A stretch of 64,000 bases of DNA, from contig NC_037670.1 of assembly GCF_003255815.1 (NCBI RefSeq), positions 70,427,406 to 70,491,405 on the forward strand, written 5' to 3'. Within the stretch, counting starts at the first letter, position 1, and every line of letters starts with the position of its first letter. The position numbers and the translations under genes were made by a program. Shown in pieces: positions 55,531-64,000 of the stretch. The notes beneath the pieces were generated by a model. The model made no database searches. It had not been told where the DNA came from and worked only from the letters and a program-made list of their open reading frames with translations. Origin of the DNA: Theropithecus gelada (lineage: Eukaryota; Chordata; Mammalia; Primates; Cercopithecidae).

Positions 55531-55893
55531 TCCTGCTTAGCACTTTTGTGTTTTTTTGTTTGTTTGTTTGTGTTTTTTGTTTTTTTTTTTTTGAGACGGA
55601 GTCTCGCTCTGCCGCCCAGGCTGGAGTGCAGTGGCCGGATCTCAGCTCACTGCAAGCTCCGCCTCCCGGGTTCACGCCATTCTCCTGCGTCAGCCTCCCG
55701 AGTAGCTGGGACTACAGGCGCCCACTACCGCGCCCGGCTAGTTTTTTGTATTTTTTAGTAGAGAGGGGGTTTCACCGTGTTAGCCAGGATAGTCTCGATC
55801 TCCTGACCTCGTGATCCGCCCGTCTCGGCCTCCCAAAGTGCTGGGATTACAGGCTTGAGCCACCGCGCCCGGCCTCCTGCTTAGCACTTTTGT
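55531..55893 (-). mobile_element. Very young AluY (Old World monkey AluYR-like), antisense, 19-bp TSD
   Basis: Body 55550-55874 flanked by perfect TCCTGCTTAGCACTTTTGT copies at 55531-55549 and 55875-55893. The tail on the left is T-rich with (TTTG)n interruptions. Near-consensus with most CpGs intact, and carrying the monkey-type variants GTGGCCGGATCTCAGCTC, GGCTAGTTTTTTG, GGATAGTCTCGATC, CCCGTCTCGG and GGCTTGAGCC. The 70- and 88-codon frames on the plus strand are antisense Alu. Confidence 0.97.
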
Positions 55894-56437
55894 AAGAAGT
55901 ACCTCCTCTTGGTCAGGATTGGATAAAGAAGTGGCAGATCACAGCGAGGAAGAGTCACAGGGCTATTTTCTTTGTCATTGCATCCCTGGGAACATCCCTA
56001 GCTAGAGTACAATGATTAGGTTGGTTATGATCAAATGAACTCAATATCCCAGCAGATTACTAATTGATCACACATAGGCAACCAGATCTTTTAAAGGGGC
56101 CAATGGTATACTGAATAGAAAACAACACATTAAAAAAAAATTATGAATTAAACAAGATAGATATTTGTTTACTTCATTCGCATGCAAAAACCCAAAGGAA
56201 GGACTGATTTGGTGAAACCACCATCTTTAGGATCCCAGGATTCTGTGTTCTGCTTTGTCAGCCCAACATGTAGCTTCCAGCCATAACATCATCTCATGGC
56301 TCAAGGTAGATACTGCAGCTCCAGCCATTGTTTCCCACTTACAATCTAAAAGAAGGAAGAAAGTGACAAAAAGGGTATTTCCCAGCTGAGTCAACACACT
56401 TAAAGAAGCCTTCTAGGAAGTATCACCTAACACCTCA
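55894..56437. other. Unique sequence, nothing recognised
   Basis: No gene or repeat supported between the young AluY and the MLT2 LTR. Confidence 0.5.
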
Positions 56438-56486
56438 GCTTCTGTATTAGTCATGGTTCTCCAGAGGAACAGAACAAATAGGAGAT

Positions 56487-56536
<50 letters not shown>

Positions 56537-56599
56537 CAGACAGATAGATAGATAGATAGGTGATAGACAGATGATAGATCGATAGATGATACATAGATT

Positions 56600-56647
<48 letters not shown>
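56487..56647 (+). repeat. (GATA)n microsatellite with GACA/GATG interruptions
   Basis: About 160 bp of GATA tetramers in two long blocks (56487-56536 and 56597-56647) separated by GACAGACAGATA and diverged units. It arises from the TATC-rich part of the MLT2 LTR 3' end and is very likely length-polymorphic. The 117-codon minus frame that reads Ile-Tyr-Leu-Ser through it is repeat translation. Confidence 0.97.
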
Positions 56648-56648
<1 letters not shown>

Positions 56649-57073
56649 GGATATTTACTATGGGAATTGGCTCACATGATTGAGAAGTCCCACTATGGGC
56701 CATCTGCAACCTGGAGAACCAGGGAAGCCAGCACCATGGCTCAGTATAAGTCCAAAGGCCTGGCAACTAGGGAAGGTGATGGGGTAACTCTCAATTTGAG
56801 GCACAAGACCTGAGAAATTGAGAGGCCTTTGGTGCAAGTCTCAAAGCCAAAGAACCTGAAGTTCTGATGTCCAAGAATGAGAGAAGATGGGTATCCCATT
56901 CCAGAAGAGACAGAATTCACCTTCCTTCTGTCTTTTTCTTCTATCTGAGCCCTCAGGCAATTAGATGGTACCCACCCACACTGGGGGATGGTGGATCTTC
57001 CACAGTCAGTCCACTGATTCAAATGCCAGTCTCTTCCCAAAACACCTTCATAGACATATCCAGAAATATAGTA

Positions 57074-57711
57074 TAGGCCCCATACTCACAGTTTCACTTT
57101 CGTCTGTTTCAGTTACCCCCAGTCAACTACAGTCTGAAAATATTATATGACTTCTTACCGCTTTGGGGTCACTGTTAAGCAAAATAAGGATTACTTGAAC
57201 ACAAGCACTGCAATATTGCAACAGTTGATCTGATAACTGAGAAGACTACTAAGTGGCTAATGGCCATCCAGGTGGGACAGAGCAAGACTGCATGAGATTT
57301 CCTCACACTACTCAGAACATCACACCATTTAAGATATATAAGTTTTTTATTTCTGGAATTATCCACTTATATTACAATGTTTACATCACTCATTTCACTC
57401 TCTCTCATCACATAGGCATTTTATAATCTCACATCATCACAAGAAGGATGTGAACAGTAGTATGTTATTTTGAGAGCAAGGGAATCACATTCACATAACT
57501 TTAATTAGAGTACATTCTTACGGTTGCTCTATTTTGTTATTAGTTATTGTTATTATATTACTGTAACTAATTTATAAATTAAATCTTATCATAAACATGT
57601 ATATATAGGAAAAAATATAGTGTATACAGAGTTTAGTACCATCCATGGTTTCAAGCATCCACTGGGGGGCCTTGGAAGGTATCCCCCATGAATAAAGGGG
57701 ACTTATTCTGT
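57074..57711 (+). mobile_element. Tigger-family (pogo/Tc1-mariner) DNA transposon with internal inversion
   Basis: About 638 bp between TA dinucleotides. Left end: GGCCCCATACTCACAGTTTCACTTTCG and GTTTCAGTTACCCCCAGTCAACTACAGTCTGAAAATATTA. Right end: GTACCATCCATGGTTTCAAGCATCCACTGGGGGGCC, then CATGAATAAAGGGGACTTATTCTG. The right half reads in the Tigger sense direction (ATTAGTTATTGTTATTATATTACTGTAACTAATTTATAAATTAAATC). The block at about 57149-57371 reads as the reverse complement of the Tigger 5' region. The transposase is missing. It is inserted in the MLT2 LTR. Confidence 0.82.
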
Positions 57712-57782
57712 AATGCTGTATCAGCTATCTAGGTTTCCCTTAATTCAGTCAAGTTGACACCTAAAATTAACCTCACAGCTTC

Positions 57783-60747
57783 CATGTCATTGGCCAAGAC
57801 ATAGTCATGTGGTCATACCTAGCTGCAAGTGGAGCTGGGAGCTGTAGTTTTTTTACCTGGGTATGTGGACTTCAGAATACAGGTGGAATTCTGTCATTGA
57901 GGAAGAGGTAGAGGGCAATTAGCAGTCTCTGCCTCCTGTTGGCACTTGGAAACTCCCAGGAAGAGGCTCACTTCCCTAGATTGACTTTCAAGAAGAATTT
58001 GCTCTGACTTTTGTGCTTTGTCCAGCAAGAATAAAATAGTTAAAAAATAATAGCATTTTCATTTTATGTTCCTCATTTCTCCACGTATTTTTTTTTTCCT
58101 GGGAGACTACCACCTGAGGGAATGTGATCAAAGCCAGTGTCCATCGCTGAGAGAGGGGATTGTTCCCTGCCTTGTTTTCATGCTCCAGAGAAAGGAAAGT
58201 CTGAAAAAGTCAGAAGAACAAACATGTTGTGGGTTTGGACTCCTCCTGTCCATCATGCTTCAGTCTCATTTGAACTCATTTCCCTCAAGGGAGAGGAAAA
58301 TGAGTCTCTTGTCAGTGCCTGGGTATGTGGCTCTGCCTGAGTTGCTGCTGCACAAGGAGGAGCACAGGCTTCACGTCCTCCCCAGCCCTCCAAAATGCCA
58401 CTGGATGGCACACAGTGGAGGGCAAGCACGGTTCTTGCCGCGTTACACTTGCTGTGTAAATATGGAGCTAAAATAGATCCTCAGCCAGGACAAGGGTGTT
58501 ATGAGGTGAGGTGCCCTGAAAGGAGGGCTGTCTGTGAAGAAAGGAGAGACTAGCACTTCCTCAAATATCTGCATGGTATTCCAAGTGTGATTTCTAAGTC
58601 CCTTTCCCCTTCAAACTTCCCTATGCAGTCTTAAAAAGAAAGGAAGAAAGAAAAAGGAATAAGAAAGTACAAGGCATTCAGGATAACAAGATGTTGGGGG
58701 AAGCCAGGACATTGGAGAGGACACAGAGGGGCTCATGGTGTGGTCAGGACAGACATGGCCACGTCGTGAGACGGTAGCCTCAGGGTCACTAACCAAGACT
58801 GTGACCTCCCACCCCTAGAGCCTGCTTCTTCAACTCACATTCGGCAGACTTAAGTCTGGCCTTTTGGAAAGAAGTGAATAGCAGCCCCTGCTGCAAAGGA
58901 GGGACCTGATTAACCCTGCAGAGCCAGGGGATTCCACTCCTGGCCAAAAGTCACTCCCATCTACCTCCCTGCAACACCTTAGCCACTGTGATGGTCTTGC
59001 TTTCTATCGCTGCACTTGTGATCTGGCTTTCCTGCCCACTTAAGAAGAATTAGAAGAAAATGGGAGAAAACTATATAACGTTTTCCCCAGCAATGTTAAA
59101 GGTCACTTTTCAGGGAAGCTGAGTGTTCTGCCCTGATGGGCTCCAGACTCCGTGACAACTGTCTCTTTTCCAGGTGGCCATGCACTATGTGTTGAGCATG
59201 CTTTTTCCCTAATTAGAGGCTGTGCTACAGTATGTTGACAGGAAATGCTGGATTGATGACCTATGGGTCCCCAGCCCAAAATCTTGCTGTATCTGAAGGC
59301 ATTTTTCTGATGTGTCTCATCTTTTGCCAAATGGCCTGTGCCCCCAGCCTTGCTCCCACCCTGCAGAATCCACAGCACTGCTCTCCCAGGACACTTGTGT
59401 GCTGGCCTCTAGAGAGACACAGGCCTGGTCCTGACCACAGATGCACTGAGCCATATTCTCAGAGCGCTACACTGCACTCTCCAAGGCCCGATAGGTTTAG
59501 ACTGAAGAAGCACAACGACCACATCTGCACCACGGGCCTCTTAACTGCAGGTTCCAGACCATTAGCAGGCAAGCCGTGTGAGGCTGTTCCCAGCTGGGCT
59601 GTTTTGTCCTGAAGGATGGGCCCTCACTTATAAGAGATGTCGAACCCTAAACAAGTTTCAACTGTGCTCCAATAATGTTGGCCACCAGGTGGTTAGCACA
59701 GAGAGCTTCCATTTGATGTTTGACTCCTCCTAAATATGAGCTAAGAACACGAATCCTACCAGTAAGTAAATTGCTGCGTTTGGATTATAACTGAACTGTT
59801 TTGCTGCCAGCATTGCACTTGGAAAATTACAGCTCTATGGCAGTAACGAGCCAGAAAGGGTTAATTCACCTCCGAAGCAAGCATAGTTGGTTCACTCCTT
59901 CCTCTCCAGAAGGAGCAGATCAAGAGGTAATTATAAATGTCTGACAACCTTATTTAGAGTTTTATTGAGCTGTAATTAAACATTAGAGTATTCATCCTCA
60001 TTATTCTAGCAATTCTACTTTGGATGCATCCTCAGAAGAAGAATTTGGAAGTAATAGAGTAGAATCTTCTTATGAAGTTTAGCATCCTTTAAAGAATAAA
60101 GACTTCCATTACTAAGGGGTGAAAATTTGATCTAAATTAGCAAGACCTGTTCCCAGAGCCTAATGTCACTTCCAGTCACTGCTTACCCATCTCAAGTTAC
60201 GAGGACCACAGAGAGTTTACACTGTCCCACAGGCTTTCCTCGGTGGCCGGGAACTAAAGACTCATTTGCAGGGCTCAAGAGCTGTTTTCAGATAGATATA
60301 AAAAAGCAGGTCTAGACCCTCAAGGAAAGAACATTTAAGTTCATGTTTAAGAACTTCTAAACAAGGAAGTTCTGTGAAAAATGTTGGCTATTCACTCACT
60401 AATACATAAAACAGACCTATAACCTGTCCTTGCCTAGCTCCCAGTTTGAGTAGGAAGAGGATAAGTGCATAAAAATCATGTTTTTTAACTATGGCAAGTG
60501 ACACGATTGAAGGAACATGGCATAGGAATAGAGGATAAAGGGAGATGGGAACATGATTAGTAAAGGGAATCAGGTGCAGCTTCTTTGAAGCGGTGATCGA
60601 CCTGGAGACTACAGGGAGAGGAGAGAGCCTGTGCGAAGGCCCAGGGTAGAACAAAGAGATTTGTCCCCTACTGATCCATCTGGGGAAGATGAGTTAAGAA
60701 GGAAAATCCCAGGAGTTAAGGCTGAATAGGTATGTTTCCTTTCATCT
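57783..60747. other. Unique sequence, no supported gene
   Basis: Nearly 3 kb without a recognisable Alu or LINE. The longest frames are 58066-58476 (plus, 136 codons) and 59232-59612 (plus, 126 codons); neither has a recognisable domain, a signal peptide of note or exon-like borders. The part at 60575-60660 (GAGGAGAGAGCCTGTGCGAAGGCCCAGGG) faintly resembles antisense L2. Confidence 0.45.
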
Positions 60748-60751
60748 TCCT

Positions 60752-60783
<32 letters not shown>

Positions 60784-60902
60784 TTTGAGATAGGGTCTCA
60801 CTATGTTGCCCAGGGTGGTCTTAAACTCCTGGGCTCAAGCAATCCTCCCACCTTGGCCTTCCAAAGTGCTGGAATTACAGGCAAAAGCCACTACACCTGG
60901 CC
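60748..60902 (-). mobile_element. FLAM (free left Alu monomer), antisense
   Basis: A pyrimidine/T-rich tail (60750-60786) is followed by TGAGATAGGGTCTCACTATGTTGCCCAGGGTGGTCTTAAACTCCTGGGCTCAAGCAATCCTCCCACC and AAAGTGCTGGAATTACAGGCAAAAGCCACTACACCTGGCC. Only about 116 bp of left-arm sequence is present, and no right arm. Confidence 0.88.
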
Positions 60903-61195
60903 TGGAGAGACATGTTTTCAAGTAGCAACTGGTCAACCAGTTGGAACTATTATATTGGAAATATGTATGTAGAGGTTAGAACTAAACTTTATAGACTTTT
61001 CCAGTTTGGAGATGCTTAATTTGCCATGTAACAGGGGCTTACATCATGGTAGGCCACATTCTGGCCCAAGTGGCAAGAGAACTAGCTAGGCTACCTCATG
61101 TATTTGCTTGGTGTTATGAGAACACAAACACATGTGCACACTCTGAGCCCAGCCTGAGCTTGTAGTTCTTGCCCTCAGATTCTACCTAGCTAAGC
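60903..61195. other. Unique sequence, nothing recognised
   Basis: Short unassigned spacer between FLAM and L2. Confidence 0.5.
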
Positions 61196-62080
61196 GGACC
61201 CCCACTTGTCTCCCAGCCATTCCTTTACCTCTCTAATTCATTCTCCACACTGCACTAGAAGTGGTCTTTCTAATGCCAGATTGGATTAGATCCTTTTAAT
61301 AAATAATGACATTTACCATAATCGACACAATACAGGACAAGCTAATGGTCAAATTCTTTCTTAGCTTCATCTCATGCTAATTTGTGCTCTAATGATCTGA
61401 ACTACTCTCAATCTTCTAAACTCCGTTTCCCCAGCTCTGTTTCCTTCAACATTTTTTGCAGACTCCCTCATCTCCAAGTTGGACTTCGCTTTCTACAGAA
61501 GATGCCCACAGCCTGCATCTGACTGCCACTGAGAATCTTCCTTGGCTCTACCCGTCCTGCAAATGTGAGATGATAATAAGGCTTTCCTTTGCTTTCTTGG
61601 CCATTCTCCTCATAGATAGACTCAGTTTCTCATGGCTGCATGGACCATGATTGCAAGCCCACTATATTTCCTTACAGGCCCACCCAGACTGGGCAGTGCC
61701 CTGGAGGATGGTAGGCAAATACTGATGCTCATTGTGAAGTTGGGACTCTTTGCCTTTGCTGTTCCTTTTGCCTAGAACACCCATCCCACATTTCTTCACA
61801 AGTTATCATGTTTTGACCAGTTAGCAAGTAATTTAAAGTGTGTTGCCCTTAGGGGCCATCCATAAACAACAAGCCTTATCTAATTATCCCTCCTCTCTTC
61901 TCAGTATCTTATATATACCAAATGTATTCAAATTATTTGTTAGTGGGTGCATGTTCCGCATTGTAAATTGTGCTCCTTAAAGTTAGCTCTGTGTCTCATT
62001 CAATTCTCCGTATACCCTATTTCATCCTTCTCTGCCTGGCATTCAGTAGATTCTCACTAAATGCTTGTGAGGCTTTTGAA
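61196..62080 (+). mobile_element. LINE L2, sense
   Basis: Old L2 3' region: 'TTCATTCTCCACACTGCACTAGAAGTGGTCTTTCTAATGCCAGATTGGATTAGATCC' near 61238-61294, 'ACTCTTTGCCTTTGCTGTTCCTTTTGCCTAGAACACCCATCCC' near 61745, 'GTAAATTGTGCTCCTTAAAGTTAGCTCTGTGTCTCATTC' near 61963, and 'CTCTGCCTGGCATTCAGTAGATTCTCACTAAATGCTTG' near 62030. No open reading frame. Confidence 0.66.
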
Positions 62081-63505
62081 CTGAACAAAGAAAATAACAA
62101 AATAGAGAGCCAGTTGTAAAACACAGTCCTTGACTCCCCAGTCCTACAGAGTGGCATGCACTGAAGACTTTCAAATTGCCAGCTTAGCCCATCTAATCCC
62201 TTAGCCAACCATAGCTTGCATGTGCATTAGGGGCCCAAAACTATTTAGTTTGGGGGCCTAAAAGTCGTCTAGGCTTGAACTTATTCTTAATTCTCATAGT
62301 TATTTATGTGAACTTCTTTGAGGGCACTTTCTGCTTTCTAACTCGACATATTCTTTTCTTTATAACTTTATAGCTCTTTATAGCTAAAGTATAAAATAAT
62401 TAAAGGTTGTACCTAGCACCTAGTAGGTACTCAATACATCATTGGTGAATAAATGTCTTTTGCTGCATCCACATACTTTCTGTGTCCCTAATGATTTATA
62501 TGTTGAAATCAAATTCAATATAAATTCCAACCTGTAATTATCTAACATGTAGCAAATGTCAGTATGTGCTAGCTGCTACTGAGGACACCAGTACAGATCC
62601 TAACTCTAATACTCAAATCATAAAAAAAAAATGAAAGCCTAGGAAATACTCAGAAAATTTCTCAAACACATCAGAACTATATCATTTTAACATTGGGTTT
62701 GTGGTTATATTGGTTTAAATGTTTGCACATAGAGATACACTTTAGACCATTAATATTTATTTTTAAAATAATAAGACAGATTACATTCAAATAATTGATT
62801 TCAAATAAACAATGGCAATAAACACTCTCACACATACATAGAATAACCACTCTGAGACTCTGATCATGTAAGGATCTGTTCGGCCTAAAGGGATGATCTT
62901 AAGACAGAAATAAGGGTAGAATGTATTATATATGAAATACTAACTGCACAATTTGTTTCACATCACAATAATATTAATGATGACTGACATTTTGACTTCC
63001 ATAGAACTTTTTGTCTAACATGATTACATCATAGGTGCAAGTAACCATATAATTGCTCTAATGTGGGCTTAGTTTTAGTCGCAAAACCAAGGTTTGATCT
63101 TGCACAATTCACCAGACCATTATCCAAAAGAGAACTTACAAAACGATAAATTCAACTGTTAGAACCCACTTTACTCTTGGTCATAGGCAATAAAAGTTGA
63201 GTTTCAGTTGATGAGACATGAAGAAGACTGGAAATCCTACTTTCAATGAATTTCATATGCTTCATTTGTGGGGTGAAGAATATAGTGCATATCAAAGAAA
63301 ATCGTGGTCAGTCTTGATTTTTTGTAAGACAGTGCCAATTGAATGGGAAAAGATAACACTCATTATGTTGTAGTAATGGAACAGTTACCTTTAAAGCTTA
63401 AATATTTTCCAAGCATGCCCCTGAAAAGTTTTCTGATTCACAAGTTATCCACTTATTTTTATTTTTATTTAAAATTTTATCAATTTTTATTTTATTTTTT
63501 ATTAT
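62081..63505. other. Unique AT-rich sequence with a short L2/MIR 3' scrap
   Basis: TTGTACCTAGCACCTAGTAGGTACTCAATACATCATTGGTGAATAAATG at about 62407-62455 is an L2 or MIR 3' end in sense orientation. Otherwise nothing recognised. Confidence 0.45.
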
Positions 63506-63513
63506 GCATCCTA

Positions 63514-63590
63514 TAATGATGCATAATTAAACATCCCATAGGATCCTATAATGATGCATAATTATGCATTCTATGATGATGCATGTCAGC
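63514..63590 (+). repeat. Imperfect tandem repeat with ATGATGCAT core
   Basis: Three near copies of CCTATAATGATGCATAATTA-type units start at about 63519, 63544 and 63570. The third is shortened (CTATGATGATGCATG). The ATGATGCATAATTATGCAT part is itself nearly palindromic. Confidence 0.85.
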
Positions 63591-64000
63591 GTGTGCCCAT
63601 GTTTGAACTTAATCCATTTACACTTATTGTACTAACTAATAATGTGTAGTACTTCTTCTGTTATCTTGCTTTATGCTCTGTGTGTTTTATACTTCACAAC
63701 TGCTCCCTTTATGGTTTTCAGTCTTTTGTTATGTAGGAACTGTTTTCTAACCTTTCTGCGACCTGATAATTTTGAAGATATGTATTCTGGTTATACTGAT
63801 AGTTAACATAAACTTTAAAATGCTCCAGTGTACATTTTCTCCCAGGAAGGAAGCAGGATGGTTGACCCTTTCACCCAAATGAGTAAGTGGAAAAAATAAG
63901 CATTATTTTGCTGTCTTTCCTTTTTTCCTCCTTGCTAGTTTCCCTGGAATAGGAGCTTCTACTATTTACGATGATCTTTACAACATGGTCAGCCACACTA
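63591..64000. other. Unique sequence to the window edge, nothing recognised
   Basis: T-rich sequence without identifiable repeats or frames. Confidence 0.5.

Larger units (their letters stand above)
56438..57782 (-). mobile_element. MLT2-type (ERVL) solo LTR, antisense, with nested Tigger and GATA array
   Basis: LTR bounds 56443-57777, flanked by exact 5-bp duplications GCTTC at 56438-56442 and 57778-57782. The left (3') end TGTATTAGTCATGGTTCTCCAGAGGAACAGAACAAATAGGAG is followed by the GATA microsatellite, then ATTGGCTCACATGATTGAGAAGTCCCAC, CCACCCACACTGGGGGATGGTGG and CTTCATAGACATATCCAGAAATA. After the Tigger insert it resumes TCAGTCAAGTTGACACCTAAAATTAACCTCACA. The retroviral interior is absent, consistent with LTR-LTR recombination. 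No coding capacity. Confidence 0.9.

Noticed and set aside
55546..55814. Alu-overlapping frames of 70-88 codons (also 44805-44993, 16581-16817, 17983-18306, 41162-41395, 30070-30258)
   Set aside because: Typical read-through of Alu sequence; no evidence of exonisation.
56413..56766. 117-codon minus frame with Ile-Tyr-Leu-Ser repeats as a repetitive membrane protein
   Set aside because: It is the direct translation of the GATA/TATC microsatellite within an LTR.
58066..58476. 136-codon plus-strand frame as a small protein gene
   Set aside because: Composition is unremarkable, no domain or conserved motif was seen, and a second frame (58137-58340) overlaps it. No promoter or exon borders are evident.
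1..64000. A previously undescribed multi-gene biological system
   Set aside because: No operonic, coding or RNA-gene structure was found. The window is explained by transposons, simple repeats and unique non-coding DNA; the only unexplained functional candidates are the CpG-rich tracts.
1..64000. tRNA, rRNA, U6, 7SK or Y RNA copies
   Set aside because: No box A/B, U6 5' landmark or other small-RNA signature was noticed on either strand by reading; a tRNAscan/Infernal run would settle it.

Overview
This window is non-coding nuclear DNA from a primate, most likely an Old World monkey (macaque/baboon/vervet type). The evidence is dense Alu and L1 content plus two young AluY copies (44744-45053 and 55550-55874, both minus strand). 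These share substitutions typical of cercopithecid AluYR-type elements: GTGGCCGGATCTCAGCTC instead of the usual GTGGCGCGATCTCGGCTC, GGCTAG for GGCTAA, and GGCTTGAGCC for GGCGTGAGCC. No protein-coding gene, exon chain, tRNA, rRNA, CRISPR array or bacterial-type operon could be supported. The longest open frame is about 151 codons, has no recognisable domain, and is of the size expected by chance in 64 kb. The window is therefore either intergenic or inside a very large intron. All family names below come from matching against remembered consensus features, not from a database search.

Layout: 1-830 is a 3'-truncated primate L1 5'UTR with two 264-bp promoter units, followed by an AluS with an 18-bp target-site duplication (TSD). 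2.5-4.2 kb is antisense L2 with an AluJ inside. 4.7-5.4 kb has a small CpG-richer unique patch. 6.5-10.5 kb holds MER5-type hAT relics and a sense L2 split by a MER20. 11.9-12.5 kb is a MIR split by an MLT2 (ERVL) LTR. 16.3-24.5 kb is LINE-dominated: an antisense L1M carrying two Alus, then ancient HAL1/L1M material in sense orientation with a young L1PA 3' end inserted (18-bp TSD). 26.6-30.8 kb holds three L1M 3' ends, the last internally rearranged.

The only candidate regulatory island is 33.78-34.22 kb, with about 28 CpGs in about 430 bp and a GC box. 37.0-37.2 kb is a TATATAA-rich fragile tract. 39.5-41.4 kb has an L1 3'UTR with AluY, then L2 and a damaged Alu. 49.3-52.5 kb has two antisense MLT1 LTRs (one carrying an extra LTR-like insert) and a MIR split by MER5. 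55.1-57.8 kb has a hAT relic, a young AluY, and an antisense MLT2 solo LTR with exact 5-bp TSDs that contains a GATA microsatellite and a Tigger element with an internal inversion. 57.8-64 kb is mostly unique sequence with a FLAM and an L2.

I did not find a new biological system. The observations most worth checking are the nested/rearranged transposons, the likely monkey-specific AluY insertions and the orphan CpG island.
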